DNA of 64,000 nt from an uncultured Bacillota bacterium (GTDB lineage: Bacteria > Bacillota_I > Bacilli_A > RFN20 > CAG-826): positions 302,605-366,604 of the forward strand of contig CASFDV010000001.1 of assembly GCA_949293555.1 (NCBI GenBank), read 5' to 3'. The translations under genes and the position numbers were made by a program. This document shows positions 39,948-48,803 of the stretch, piece by piece (positions within the stretch are counted from its first letter, which is position 1; every line of letters starts with the position of its first letter). A model generated the notes under the pieces. That model saw only the letters and a program-made list of their open reading frames with translations. It was not told where the DNA came from and made no database searches.

Positions 39948-41551
39948 CAGGCGGCGGCCTTCTCCTTGGGCGCCGCCATGACGGCCTTGAGCCATTCGGT
40001 CTCCTGCTGGACGTCAAGACGCGGGAAGAGAGGGGCTCCTTTCTCCACGCGGAGGGCAGGAAGATAAATGTCCTCGAGGGAGGCGAAGGTCTGGAGGCCG
40101 GAAGGAAGTCCTAGTTGCTCGAAAAGGGAACCGGCCTTCGTGATGAGGATCGGGGAGAGGAGGACGCCCGCCATGCGGAGGGCCATCGCGAGGTGACCCA
40201 TCGTCGAGGCAAGCTCATCGCGCTTCCCCGGATCCTTCGCAAGCGCCCAGGGAGCCTTCGTGTCGATGTACTTGTTCGCCATGGAAAGGACGTCCATGAT
40301 GCCCCGGTAGGCCTCCGTCACCTTGAGGGAGTCGACGTTCTCCCCGTAGGAACGGACGCACTCCCGGATGGCCTCGCTCAGCTTCCGGTCCTCCTCGTCG
40401 AGGTCGGCTTTTGTTTCGGGGAGGTCCCCGCCGAAGTACTTCCCGATCATCGAGACGGTCCGGTTCAGGAGGTTCCCGAGGTTGTTCGCGAGGTCGGCGT
40501 TCAGCCGGTCAACGAAGAGCTCCGGGGTGAACTGGCCGTCCGTCCCGAAGACGATCTCGCTCGCCAGGTAGTAGCGCACCGCGTCCACGCCGTAGCGTTC
40601 CACGAGGGGCTCGGCGTACACGACGTTCCCCTTGGATTTGCTCATCTTCCCGTCCTTCATCATCATGAGCCCGTGGACGAAGATGCGGTCGGGCGCCCTT
40701 AGGCCGAGCGACTCGAGGAACATCGGCCAGTAGATGGTATGGAACCTCGTGATGTCCGCGCCCACGAGATGGACGATCTCGGAATCAGGATCCTGCCAGA
40801 ACTTCTGGAAGAGGGAGTCATCCTCCTGGAGGTAGCCGAGGGCGCTCACGTAGTTTAGGAGGGCGTCGAGCCAGACGTAGACGACGTGCTTCTGGTCCTC
40901 CTTCACCGGGATCCCCCAGCGGAACGTGGTCCTCGTGACGCAAAGGTCATTGAGGCCCGGGGCGATGAAGTTGTTGATCATCTCCGTCTTCCTGCCCGTC
41001 GGGGTGATGAAGAGGGGGTTCTCCTCGAAGAGCTTCAGAAGTGCAGGAAGATGCTTCCCGCAGGAGAAGAAGTAGGCTTCCTCCTCCTTCTCCTCCACGG
41101 GGCGCCCGCATTCAGGGCAGACATGCTCCTTCCCTACCTGGGTCTCGGTCCAGAAGGTCTCTTCGTGGACGCAGTACCAGCCCTTGTACTTGGAAAGATA
41201 GACGTCGCCCTCCTTCAGGAAGCGGGAGAACACCTTCTGCACCGTGGAGACGTGGCGAGGCTGGGTCGTGCGAATGAAGTCGTCGTTGGTGATCCCGAGG
41301 AGCTTCCAGAGAGCGAGGAACTTCTCCGCGACCCCGTCGACGAACTCCTGGGGCGTCATCCCCTTGCTCTCGGCGTTCTTCTCGATCTTCTCCCCGTGCT
41401 CGTCGAGGCCGGTGAGGAAATACGTCTCGTAGCCCATGAGGGCCTTGCTCCTGCGGATGATATCCGCCATGACGGAACAGTAGGCATGCCCGAGGTGCGG
41501 GGAGGCGCTCGGATAGTAGATCGGCGTGGTGATGTAGAACTTCTTGCTCAT
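39947..41551 (-). CDS. metG: Methionyl-tRNA synthetase
   Basis: A 534-residue class I synthetase charging tRNA-Met. HLGH (19-22) and KMSKS are the ATP-binding signatures. The connective domain holds one CPEC knuckle with a following SCGKH. The C-terminal tRNA-binding (EMAP-like) domain present in B. subtilis MetG is absent, and the protein ends after the anticodon-binding helices. GAAGGAAG lies 7 bases from the ATG. It heads the metG-rlmD-ogt operon. No T-box leader fits in the 51-base gap upstream. An inverted repeat (41579-41596) there has no T-run. Confidence 0.95.
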   Translation of the reverse strand: MSKKFYITTPIYYPSASPHLGHAYCSVMADIIRRSKALMGYETYFLTGLDEHGEKIEKNAESKGMTPQEFVDGVAEKFLALWKLLGITNDDFIRTTQPRHVSTVQKVFSRFLKEGDVYLSKYKGWYCVHEETFWTETQVGKEHVCPECGRPVEEKEEEAYFFSCGKHLPALLKLFEENPLFITPTGRKTEMINNFIAPGLNDLCVTRTTFRWGIPVKEDQKHVVYVWLDALLNYVSALGYLQEDDSLFQKFWQDPDSEIVHLVGADITRFHTIYWPMFLESLGLRAPDRIFVHGLMMMKDGKMSKSKGNVVYAEPLVERYGVDAVRYYLASEIVFGTDGQFTPELFVDRLNADLANNLGNLLNRTVSMIGKYFGGDLPETKADLDEEDRKLSEAIRECVRSYGENVDSLKVTEAYRGIMDVLSMANKYIDTKAPWALAKDPGKRDELASTMGHLAMALRMAGVLLSPILITKAGSLFEQLGLPSGLQTFASLEDIYLPALRVEKGAPLFPRLDVQQETEWLKAVMAAPKEKAAA

Positions 41552-41602
41552 GGGATGCTTCCTTCGGGCTGAATTCTACCCCATCCAATGGATGGGAAGG
41601 GA

Positions 41603-42529
41603 CTAGCGCCGGCTCCCGAGGTCCAGTCCTTCGCGGCAATCCTCGCTCAGGTCTGTGGGAAGCCCGGAGGGAGTGGGGGGGCCTTCCATGATCTCCCTCA
41701 GCCGCCGATCCCCTTGGTCGTAGGACCAAAGGAGAAGGTACCCGCCGATATAAGGGAAGAACGCGAGGTCAAAGTTATAGGCGGAAAGCCAGACCCCGAG
41801 GCCCCACCCGAGGAAGACGAAGAAGGCGAGAAGTAGGTAGACCCAAAGGAAGGAGGAGAGGAAATACCCACGCCTTTCTTTCGGGTAGCGGATCCTGATA
41901 AGAAGGGCAAGGTATCCCAGCGGGACGAGGACGAGACAGGGAATTTTCGCAAACCTTTCGTCGTAGTAAATCAACGTAATTAATATGGCGAACCCAACAA
42001 TCCAAAGCAGCCGCTCGGGATTGTTTCGGAAAACAAACCATCCCTTCAAATAATCGGACAGACGTTGAAGCAATCTTCTTTTCGGGGTGGGGTGCCCCAT
42101 CAAAAAGGCGACAAGAGGAGGCAGATCCCTGGCAATGAATGTCATGACGCTGGCGCCTGGGATGAGGCTGATGATCACGGAAAGGTAGCCCATTACCCGG
42201 AGCAATTTGACGTCCGCCGACTGTCCCGAGAAACATAACACATAGGTGAGGAAGGGAGCGACACAGGAGAAGAAGAGCGGTAAAAACGAATAGAGTGCAG
42301 GCGAGGTTTCCTGGCTCAGGGAAAGGAGCCCGCCATATACGGCGAGGAGCAAGACGAGAATCCCCGACACCCCGAAGACGAGGGCAGGCGACCACCAGGG
42401 TGACGTCCCGAGGGACGCGTAGACGCCAAGGGGAATCACCGCGACCGCAAAGCACCAGATGCCGATGAACCAGTTCACAAAGGGGAACAACGCCAACAAT
42501 GCATTGTTCCTTCTGTCTTCGCTATTCAT
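41603..42529 (-). CDS. Integral membrane protein of unknown function
   Basis: A 308-residue protein with about eight hydrophobic segments (for example ALLALFPFVNWFIGIWCFAV, VFGVSGILVLLLAVYGGLL and LWIVGFAILITLIYY). Its C-terminus is short, charged and cytoplasmic. No family was recognised. Its ATG overlaps the stop of the exported protein gene at 42526-43776 (ATGA), so the two are translationally coupled and probably act together. The middle of the gene is less GC-rich than the neighbourhood. Confidence 0.75.
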   Translation of the reverse strand: MNSEDRRNNALLALFPFVNWFIGIWCFAVAVIPLGVYASLGTSPWWSPALVFGVSGILVLLLAVYGGLLSLSQETSPALYSFLPLFFSCVAPFLTYVLCFSGQSADVKLLRVMGYLSVIISLIPGASVMTFIARDLPPLVAFLMGHPTPKRRLLQRLSDYLKGWFVFRNNPERLLWIVGFAILITLIYYDERFAKIPCLVLVPLGYLALLIRIRYPKERRGYFLSSFLWVYLLLAFFVFLGWGLGVWLSAYNFDLAFFPYIGGYLLLWSYDQGDRRLREIMEGPPTPSGLPTDLSEDCREGLDLGSRR

Positions 42530-43776
42530 GTGGACAAATGGTATTCGGCAGATGTAATTGGTTCAAAAACAAATCCGCATGGCACAAATAGCGCCATTTG
42601 AACTCCGGCAGCTAAACCCATTTTTCTTTGTCCGCAACTAACCATCATCATGTAAGTGACCAATGCCCCCAAAGCGAAGAGGGCTAGAACAACACCCAAA
42701 ACGAAGCTAATTACGTTTGAGCTAAACATCATCCAAAAGGATTGACCGAGGCCGTACGCTAGAGTCGTAACCCGACCCACAATTGAACCAGCAAAACTAA
42801 AGAGCTTACTGACCAGAACTTCCAATCCTATGTTTCCTAAAAGAACCAGGAACGAAAGTATTTCGTAAATGGTACCAATTAAACTCGCAAAAGTATTATC
42901 AATATCCAAATTGACGCTCAGAACCCATTCCAAACCAGCAATTAAACTATTGTACGTTTCAGCACAAGTCCTGGGGCTAATCTCGACGCCCAAAAACCAC
43001 ATTCCCCATTCGTCCGAACCGTGATGCCCTGTGTTAAAGCTAACGCCCCCCTGTCCAAGTGAATTTAATTCCAGATCTGTTATCTTCGGAGGGATCTTAG
43101 AACGGAGATAGTTGCGGAGATTGGACGAATTACCTGCAGGCATGGTTTCTTCGAACCAAACGTCAAAGTCGATGGAAGGAGCCGGTTCAGTAATGTCAGT
43201 AACCCGGAGGATTGTCTCATTGCCCGAAAACACGACACGCTCTTCGGGGTTAATGAGAGCGGCGATTTTTGTATACTCTTCATATGGTTTAATTATTTCC
43301 GGGAGAGAAGTGATCCCTTCTCCAAGATCAAGGGACAGGGTTGAAATTCCCCCATCCCCGCCACCTCCCAAAATTGGAGGCGTTGGTTCTCCTGTATTTG
43401 GATCTTCAATATCGTATCCAGGCCAAAAAGGCCGATCAGGGTTTTGGTCGTCATCAAGATAGAAACCATCAATACCTGATGTATCCAAGTCTATAAGGCC
43501 AGAAGATTGATCCCGAATCTTAGTCGCAACTTCGGGTGTAATTAGACCAAGGGTGCTCTCGGCAGTTAATAATCTGTCCAACGAATCCTGATTGAAGGAG
43601 GCGGAGTAACCATCCATAGGAATTTCGTTATTAAAGAACAAGTAATCAACTACATCGTCACTGAGAGAGGGCTGACTCTCAGAAAAATCAATAACACCCG
43701 TTTTGCAGTAACCAGAATCCGAGATCGTTGTTGTACAAAGGGACGAGATAATGGCCAATGTCAGTGTGGTGTACAT
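42526..43776 (-). CDS. Exported, membrane-anchored protein of unknown function
   Basis: A 416-residue protein with signal-like N-terminus MYTTLTLAIISSLCTTTISD and an extracytoplasmic part of about 270 residues. That part is rich in Ser/Asp/Pro, includes a GGGGDGG hinge, and carries conserved-looking GHHGSDEWGMWFLGVEIS. It is followed by three or four membrane helices (about 280-395). Codon use is clearly AT-rich compared with the flanks, suggesting horizontal acquisition. AAGGAG lies 6 bases from the ATG, and a TATAAT box lies upstream. Coupled to the membrane protein at 41603-42529. I recognise no family; a two-component secreted or envelope complex is possible. Confidence 0.7.
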   Translation of the reverse strand: MYTTLTLAIISSLCTTTISDSGYCKTGVIDFSESQPSLSDDVVDYLFFNNEIPMDGYSASFNQDSLDRLLTAESTLGLITPEVATKIRDQSSGLIDLDTSGIDGFYLDDDQNPDRPFWPGYDIEDPNTGEPTPPILGGGGDGGISTLSLDLGEGITSLPEIIKPYEEYTKIAALINPEERVVFSGNETILRVTDITEPAPSIDFDVWFEETMPAGNSSNLRNYLRSKIPPKITDLELNSLGQGGVSFNTGHHGSDEWGMWFLGVEISPRTCAETYNSLIAGLEWVLSVNLDIDNTFASLIGTIYEILSFLVLLGNIGLEVLVSKLFSFAGSIVGRVTTLAYGLGQSFWMMFSSNVISFVLGVVLALFALGALVTYMMMVSCGQRKMGLAAGVQMALFVPCGFVFEPITSAEYHLST

Positions 43777-43839
43777 ACCCTTCTCCTTGATTCACTAAAA
43801 CCACAGCTTCGAGCGCAAATCAATAAGAAAATAAGAGGG

Positions 43840-43845
43840 ATTATA
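43840..43845 (-). promoter_or_regulatory. -10 box of the two-gene membrane unit
   Basis: Perfect TATAAT on the minus strand, 63 bases before the ATG at 43776, in AT-rich sequence. The -35 region is not convincing. Confidence 0.5.
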
Positions 43846-43913
43846 AAAAGGCCTAAAGTAAACAAAATAAAATGGAACAATTTCTCGTTGTCGTGTTATA
43901 AGAACAAGATTGG

Positions 43914-44387
43914 CTACACCCTCACGAAGACGAAGAGGTACTCCCCGTAGTACTCGTCCCTAAGAAGGATGTTCGCCTTCCCGGAATCCTGCCGGAAGTG
44001 AAGGCTGACGGGACGAGGCTCCTCGGAATCGAAGAGCACGTCGGAGACGAGGGTGCCGTTATAGGAGCTCGTAACCTCGCTATAGGCAAGGTCGTGGAAC
44101 GTCCCCTGGGAGGAGGACTCGTCCTCGATGTCCGTAAGGGTCAGTTTCAGGAGATAGGCCCTCTCCCCAGAAGCGGAGAGAAGGGTGTTCTCCCCTCCCC
44201 GAGCCTCGTACTGCTCGAGGGTGATGGGCGAGAAGGTCAGCCTCCCCTCGTAGCGCACCATCCAGTCGTTGGCCGAGGACATCTCCGCGGGTGTCAAATA
44301 GACGCCCGCGTCGACCGCGCTCTTCCCGCATGAGGAAAGAAGGGCGCCCAAGCAAAGCGCCAGAGGAACGATCTTCTTCCTGATCAT
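43914..44387 (-). CDS. Small lipoprotein of unknown function
   Basis: A 157-residue lipoprotein (MIRKKIVPLALCLGALLSSC) with a mature beta-rich domain; no linker and no recognised motif. Its start lies just 14 bases after the U-tract of the rpmE terminator on the same strand and has only a weak AGG ribosome site. It is therefore expressed either by read-through or from an unseen promoter. Confidence 0.65.
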   Translation of the reverse strand: MIRKKIVPLALCLGALLSSCGKSAVDAGVYLTPAEMSSANDWMVRYEGRLTFSPITLEQYEARGGENTLLSASGERAYLLKLTLTDIEDESSSQGTFHDLAYSEVTSSYNGTLVSDVLFDSEEPRPVSLHFRQDSGKANILLRDEYYGEYLFVFVRV

Positions 44388-44400
44388 GCTGTGGACCTAC

Positions 44401-44428
44401 GAAAAAAGGCTTACCGAAGCGAGCCTTT
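44401..44428 (-). terminator. Rho-independent terminator of rpmE
   Basis: Minus-strand AAGGCT/AGCCTT stem with TTCG-containing loop and TTTTTTCG, about 10 bases after the rpmE stop. Confidence 0.85.
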
Positions 44429-44438
44429 TGAAAAACTA

Positions 44439-44648
44439 CTACTTCTTCGCCCTAGCGAGCTTCCTGTTGAACTTGTCGATGACGCCGTCGGCCTGGACCG
44501 CGCGCTGCTTCCCAGTGTAGAAGGGGTGGCAGTTCGAGCAGGTGTCGACCTTGATCTCGTCGAGCACCGAGCCCGTCTCGAAGGTGGCTCCGCAGGTGAC
44601 GCAGGTCACCGTGCACTTGTGGTAGGCCGGGTGGATTCCTTTTTTCAT
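44439..44648 (-). CDS. rpmE: Ribosomal protein L31 (zinc-type)
   Basis: A 69-residue large-subunit protein. The start MKKGIHPAYHKCTVTCVTCG has AAGGAG 8 bases upstream; a longer frame from 44678 is rejected. Cys residues in CTVTCVTCG and DTCSNCHPFYTGKQ are those of the zinc-binding C+ form, and the C-terminal HPFYTGKQR motif is diagnostic of L31. Confidence 0.95.
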   Translation of the reverse strand: MKKGIHPAYHKCTVTCVTCGATFETGSVLDEIKVDTCSNCHPFYTGKQRAVQADGVIDKFNRKLARAKK

Positions 44649-45013
44649 CTTGATAACTCCTTCCGCCTTGCGGACCATCGCCGCAAAGAGAGCGGGGCTA
44701 CTCTACTCATCCGGGGAAGGAAACGCAACGATGAGTTCAGGGCAGAGATCTTCTTGTTTTAGCGCTCCGCCTTCAAGGCGACATGCCCTTGGGGCATGGA
44801 TTATGTTCCTTAACCGCAAACCAATATCTAGTTTCACCTTACAAAAAGGAAGGGCAAATCCAAAACCACGACCACTATAAAAAGTTTGTCTTCACCTAAT
44901 GAATAACATCCTTTGCCGCTCAATCACCAGTAATCCATTTTGTTGGGCACTAATCCTAACTCTCTAAACGACGTCCTTCTCCAAGGCAATACAGAAGAAA
45001 GGAGGGCTACCCA
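44649..45013. other. 365-base stretch without a recognised gene
   Basis: Upstream of rpmE; becomes AT-rich from about 44810. It contains a small hairpin (CATGCCC/GGGCATG, 44782-44798) without a T-run. No convincing coding frame was seen. The 5' untranslated region of rpmE must lie at its start. Confidence 0.4.
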
Positions 45014-45462
45014 TTGTTCTACGCGAAAGAAAAACGGCATTTCCGGGACACAAAACAAAAATCAAAGGGAAGCGGCTTATTCATCCCTCTTACATCGTGG
45101 GAGAGGACAAGGCCCGCTATGCCTACTTCGGGCTCACACACTCTCCCAAAAAGGGGAAGGGGCACGGAAACCATCGACTAAAAACGAACCCGAAAACCAC
45201 AGATTCAGCCCCTTCCTACATGAGAAAGAAGCTTGAGTGGCAGCCTAAGCGGTCATTTACAAGCTGGAAACTCGATGGATATCGGATGAGCCCAGAGGAC
45301 GACGAATATGTCGACCTGCTTATTCACAAGGCCATCGGACAGGAGCCTCGGCCGAAGATGGAAGAACAAAAGGCGTCATTAATATCGCCAAGTAATGGAG
45401 GAAAACGCAAACAGGCAGCTGCAAAAGGGAAGAAGAGGCGCAATCTGAAAAAGCGAAGGTAA
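45014..45462 (+). pseudogene. Accessory small-protein gene, probably frameshifted
   Basis: An AAAGGAGG ribosome site (44998-45005) is followed 8 bases later by TTG (45014), giving FYAKEKRHFRDTKQKSKG. The protein-like sequence then switches to another frame, near the A-rich tract 45052-45068, as KRLIHPSYIVGEDKARYAYFGLTHSPKK, and continues to TAA at 45460. The C-terminus is a Lys/Arg-rich tail. The basic composition, the GLTHS segment and AT-rich codons recall short proteins of mobile elements, but I cannot name a family. An ATT start at 45013 in the second frame is the alternative that avoids a frameshift. Confidence 0.4.
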
Positions 45463-45644
45463 AAAATGGCCCCTGCGCGCGATCACTCCGTTCCCGGCGA
45501 CACACATATCCAAAAGGGACCGCGCATATTTAAGGCTGATAATGATGGATACGCAATCAGTATCTTCCTGATTGTGGTTATGAGGTGACTTGTTTCCAGG
45601 AATCCAGAACGAAATCCGTTCCCCGCCTCAAGAGCCCAAAAGCG

Positions 45645-48600
45645 TCAGTCCTGGACGAAAAGACGGCTCCCGTTCTGGTCCTTCCGAACACTGATCTTCT
45701 TCTCAATCGAGCCTTTCAAGGCCTCCACGTGGGAGATGATCCCGACCATCCTGTCTCCTTGGGACGAAAGGGACATGAGGGTGTTCACCACGGAGTCGAG
45801 GGATGCCGGGTCAAGGGTCCCGAACCCTTCGTCCACGAAGAGGCAGTCCATCTCCCTCGCTCCCGCCTCGCTGGCGATCTTCTCGGCGAAGGAAAGCGCC
45901 AACGCCAGGGCGGCCTTGAAGGACTCCCCGCCTGAGAGGGTGCGGATCGGCCGGATCTTCCCCGTCGCCACGTCATAGACGTCGATGTCCAGCGCATGGG
46001 ACTCCGACTCGTCGTCCTTGGAGAAATCGTGGGCCAGCAGCTGGTAGGAGCCGCCGCTCATGCGGGAAAGCCTGTCGGACGCAAGCGCACAGATCTCCTG
46101 GAACACCTGGGCTTGGAAATAGGTCTCGAAGTCGGTCCGGGGGCGGCCCACCAGCTTTCCGCGGGCGAGGTCCGACAGTTCCCTCCGGCGGAGCAGTTCC
46201 TCCGCCTTCCCATCAGAGGAGGAGAAGCTGGCCTTCAGCCGCCGTTCCGATTCCTGCGCTTGCTGGAAGATCGCCTTCCTTGTTGCCAACGCATCCCTCA
46301 AGAGGCGGCACTGTTCCTGGAGGGCGGCCAGTTCCTCTTCCAAGGGAGCCAGTTCCCTTGGGACCAGCCTGTCGTAGCCAAGCACCTTGAAGTTGGAGAC
46401 GATCGCTTCTTTGTTTCCAAGGTCTCTGAAGTATTTCTCCACGGCCGTCTTCCTGCCCGCGAGGTCTTCGCATTCGTGCTCCTTCGCCTCCTCCAAGGAA
46501 GAGAAGTTCCCTTTCTCAAGCAAGGCCTGGAGAGCGGCCTTCAGCCTCTCAAGGCTTCCTTTCAGCCCGGGGAGAGTGTCCTTGGCGCTCTTCCGTTCAC
46601 CCTCAAGCGCGGCCTTCCTCTTCTGAAGCTCCGCGCGTTCGTTCGCCAAGGAAGCGATCCTGTCCTCGAGCTCCTTCTTCCTTTTCTCCGCCTCTTCCTT
46701 TTCCGTTTGGAGAGCGTCCTTGTCCTTGCCACCTACCCTTTTCTCAAGTTCCGACGCTTTCTCTTCAAGCCTTGCCGCTTCGGCCTGGAGGGAGGCGCTT
46801 TCCTTTTTGAGTTCCTCAAGGTCGCTCTCTTCTCCCGGGAGGGAGTCTTCGAGACGCCTGGCCTCCGCAAGCTCCGCTTCTTCCGTTACCTTTTGCTTCT
46901 TAAGGACAGCGATCCGCTGCTTCTTCCCATCGATCTCCAGGAGAAGGGAGGACAGGGCTTCCTTCAGTTCCTCCTCGAGACCGCAGGACAAGGAGGGCTT
47001 GCCGGAAAGGGACAGGAGCTTACCCTCAAGTGCCTTCCGTCCTGCTTCTGCCTTCGCCTGGAAGGAGGCGAGGGAGGAGAGGGCCTCCTTGAGAGATTCG
47101 TCGGCCTCCTCCATCGCTTTCTTCGCTTCCTCGAGGGTTTCCTCGGAGATGGCTTCCCCCTTCCCCTTCGCAGGGCATGGGTGGTCGAGAGATCCACAGA
47201 CGGGGCAGGGAGACCCATCCTTCAGCCCAAGGGCGAGGGCGGAGGAAAGCTGGGCGAAATGACTCCGATAAAGCCTTTCATACTCATCATGACGCGCCTG
47301 GGCCTTTTGCTTGAGGGAAGCGCAGGAGGCGCGCTCCTTGTCCAGAGAGGATTCCATCTTTCGGAGCGAATGGAGCGATTCCTCCAGGCCATCTAGCTCC
47401 CTCTTCTTCTCCAAGAGAGAGGAAAGGGCCTGCTCCTCCTTTTGGAGAGCCAAGGCGAGGGAAAAGCCTTCATGCTTCTTCCTAAGCGAAAGAACGCGTT
47501 CCTTGATATTGGAGATTTGCTTGGCTTTCTGCAGGATTTCCTCTTCCTTGGCCGCGAGGCTTTCCTTTGCCTTAGCCAAGGACGAAGCCGCTTTCCCGAG
47601 TTCCTCCAGATCCTTGAGCAAGAGGTCCGCCTGAGTGACTTGGACGGCAAGCTCCTCCTTTTGCTTCTGCCAGAGAGGGACGTTCTCCGCCTCCTCGTCT
47701 TTCTCCCTGATCGCCTTTTCAATGGAGGGGAGTTCTTCGGATTCGATCTCCTGGATCCTTTCCTCGGCCTTGCGGAGGGACTCCCTGAGGGAAGAGACCT
47801 CCTTATCGCGCGCGAGGATGTCCGCGACGAGGGAAAGCTTCTCAAGGAGGGCCCGCTCCTCCTTCATCTCCCCTTCCCTCTCCTTCAGGATGGCGAGAGC
47901 GTGCGCCGCCTCTTCGTATAGTCGCCGATTCTTCTTCTCTTCCCGGAAGGCATTGAGGGCCTTCTCCTTCTTGCAATTTCCCTCCTCCATCTCGGAAAGC
48001 GACCTCTCTTCTTCCTTGATGCCCTTTTCTTCTTCCTCCAGGCACGAGGAAAGAAGCGCAAGCGCGTTCTTCATGTCGAGCTCCGGAGGAAGGGATCCTT
48101 CCTTCCCGTAGGCCTCCGCAAGAGGGGCGAAGGACCCTTCGTTAGCAAGAAGACGGCCAAACTCCCTCCCGAAGTCGTCGCGGATCGCGCGGAGCTCTTC
48201 CCCGAGGGCGTCCGCCTTCTCCTTCAGAAGGTCCTGGAACTTCACGAGAGGAAGGGTCCCGAGAAGGCTCCGGAGGATCTTCCTTCTCTCCTCCGTGTTC
48301 GCCTGCACGAGCTTCCCGAAGAGGTTCTGGGCGATGAGCGTGGTCTTCGAGAACTCGTCCTTCGTGAGGCCGAGGATCTCGACCACCTTCGCGTTCGCCT
48401 CGCGGAGCCTCTCCCAGGACTTCCCTTCCGAAGAGGAGACAAGGAGGACCTTCTCCCCCTCGACCTTTGTCGTTTTCGCGCCGTCCCTGGACTTCCTCTT
48501 GAGAAGCGCCTCCTGGGGAGGGCTCCTCCGGATGACGTATTCCTTCCCGTTCGCGAGGAAGGTCAGCGACACGTAGCACTCCGCGTAGTCCTCGCGGAAG

Positions 48601-48803
48601 TCGCTCACGAGGTTTTCCTTCGGACGGTCGCCGCTCGCGCTTTCCCCGTACAGGGCATAGGAAATCGCGTCGAAGATCGTCGTCTTCCCCGCCCCGGTGG
48701 GTCCTTCGATGAGGAAAAGTGAGCCCTCGAACTTCCTGAAGTCGATCATCACCTTCCCCGCGTAGGACTCGAAGGCCTGGAATTCCAGAATAAGCGGCTT
48801 CAT
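45645..48803 (-). CDS. sbcC: Nuclease SbcCD ATPase subunit
   Basis: A 1052-residue SMC-like ATPase that, with SbcD, opens hairpins and processes double-strand ends. It has Walker A GPTGAGKTT near residue 35 and two very long coiled coils. These flank a zinc hook CPVCGSLDHPC around residue 535. The signature TLSGGESFKAALALALSF and Walker B MDCLFVDEGFGTLD lie near the C-terminus. The start overlaps the sbcD stop (ATGA). The length is that expected for the family. No terminator is visible in the 45463-45644 gap, which holds only a small hairpin (45554-45574). Confidence 0.95.
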   Translation of the reverse strand: MKPLILEFQAFESYAGKVMIDFRKFEGSLFLIEGPTGAGKTTIFDAISYALYGESASGDRPKENLVSDFREDYAECYVSLTFLANGKEYVIRRSPPQEALLKRKSRDGAKTTKVEGEKVLLVSSSEGKSWERLREANAKVVEILGLTKDEFSKTTLIAQNLFGKLVQANTEERRKILRSLLGTLPLVKFQDLLKEKADALGEELRAIRDDFGREFGRLLANEGSFAPLAEAYGKEGSLPPELDMKNALALLSSCLEEEEKGIKEEERSLSEMEEGNCKKEKALNAFREEKKNRRLYEEAAHALAILKEREGEMKEERALLEKLSLVADILARDKEVSSLRESLRKAEERIQEIESEELPSIEKAIREKDEEAENVPLWQKQKEELAVQVTQADLLLKDLEELGKAASSLAKAKESLAAKEEEILQKAKQISNIKERVLSLRKKHEGFSLALALQKEEQALSSLLEKKRELDGLEESLHSLRKMESSLDKERASCASLKQKAQARHDEYERLYRSHFAQLSSALALGLKDGSPCPVCGSLDHPCPAKGKGEAISEETLEEAKKAMEEADESLKEALSSLASFQAKAEAGRKALEGKLLSLSGKPSLSCGLEEELKEALSSLLLEIDGKKQRIAVLKKQKVTEEAELAEARRLEDSLPGEESDLEELKKESASLQAEAARLEEKASELEKRVGGKDKDALQTEKEEAEKRKKELEDRIASLANERAELQKRKAALEGERKSAKDTLPGLKGSLERLKAALQALLEKGNFSSLEEAKEHECEDLAGRKTAVEKYFRDLGNKEAIVSNFKVLGYDRLVPRELAPLEEELAALQEQCRLLRDALATRKAIFQQAQESERRLKASFSSSDGKAEELLRRRELSDLARGKLVGRPRTDFETYFQAQVFQEICALASDRLSRMSGGSYQLLAHDFSKDDESESHALDIDVYDVATGKIRPIRTLSGGESFKAALALALSFAEKIASEAGAREMDCLFVDEGFGTLDPASLDSVVNTLMSLSSQGDRMVGIISHVEALKGSIEKKISVRKDQNGSRLFVQD

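Noticed and set aside
41579-41596. Inverted repeat before metG as a terminator or T-box
   Set aside because: No T-run follows and the 51-base gap is too short for a T-box leader.
44940-45236. Alternative 98-codon plus-strand frame across the accessory gene
   Set aside because: Its ATG lies upstream of the good ribosome site and its translation is low-quality beyond the first part; it partly coincides with the TTG frame described for 45014.
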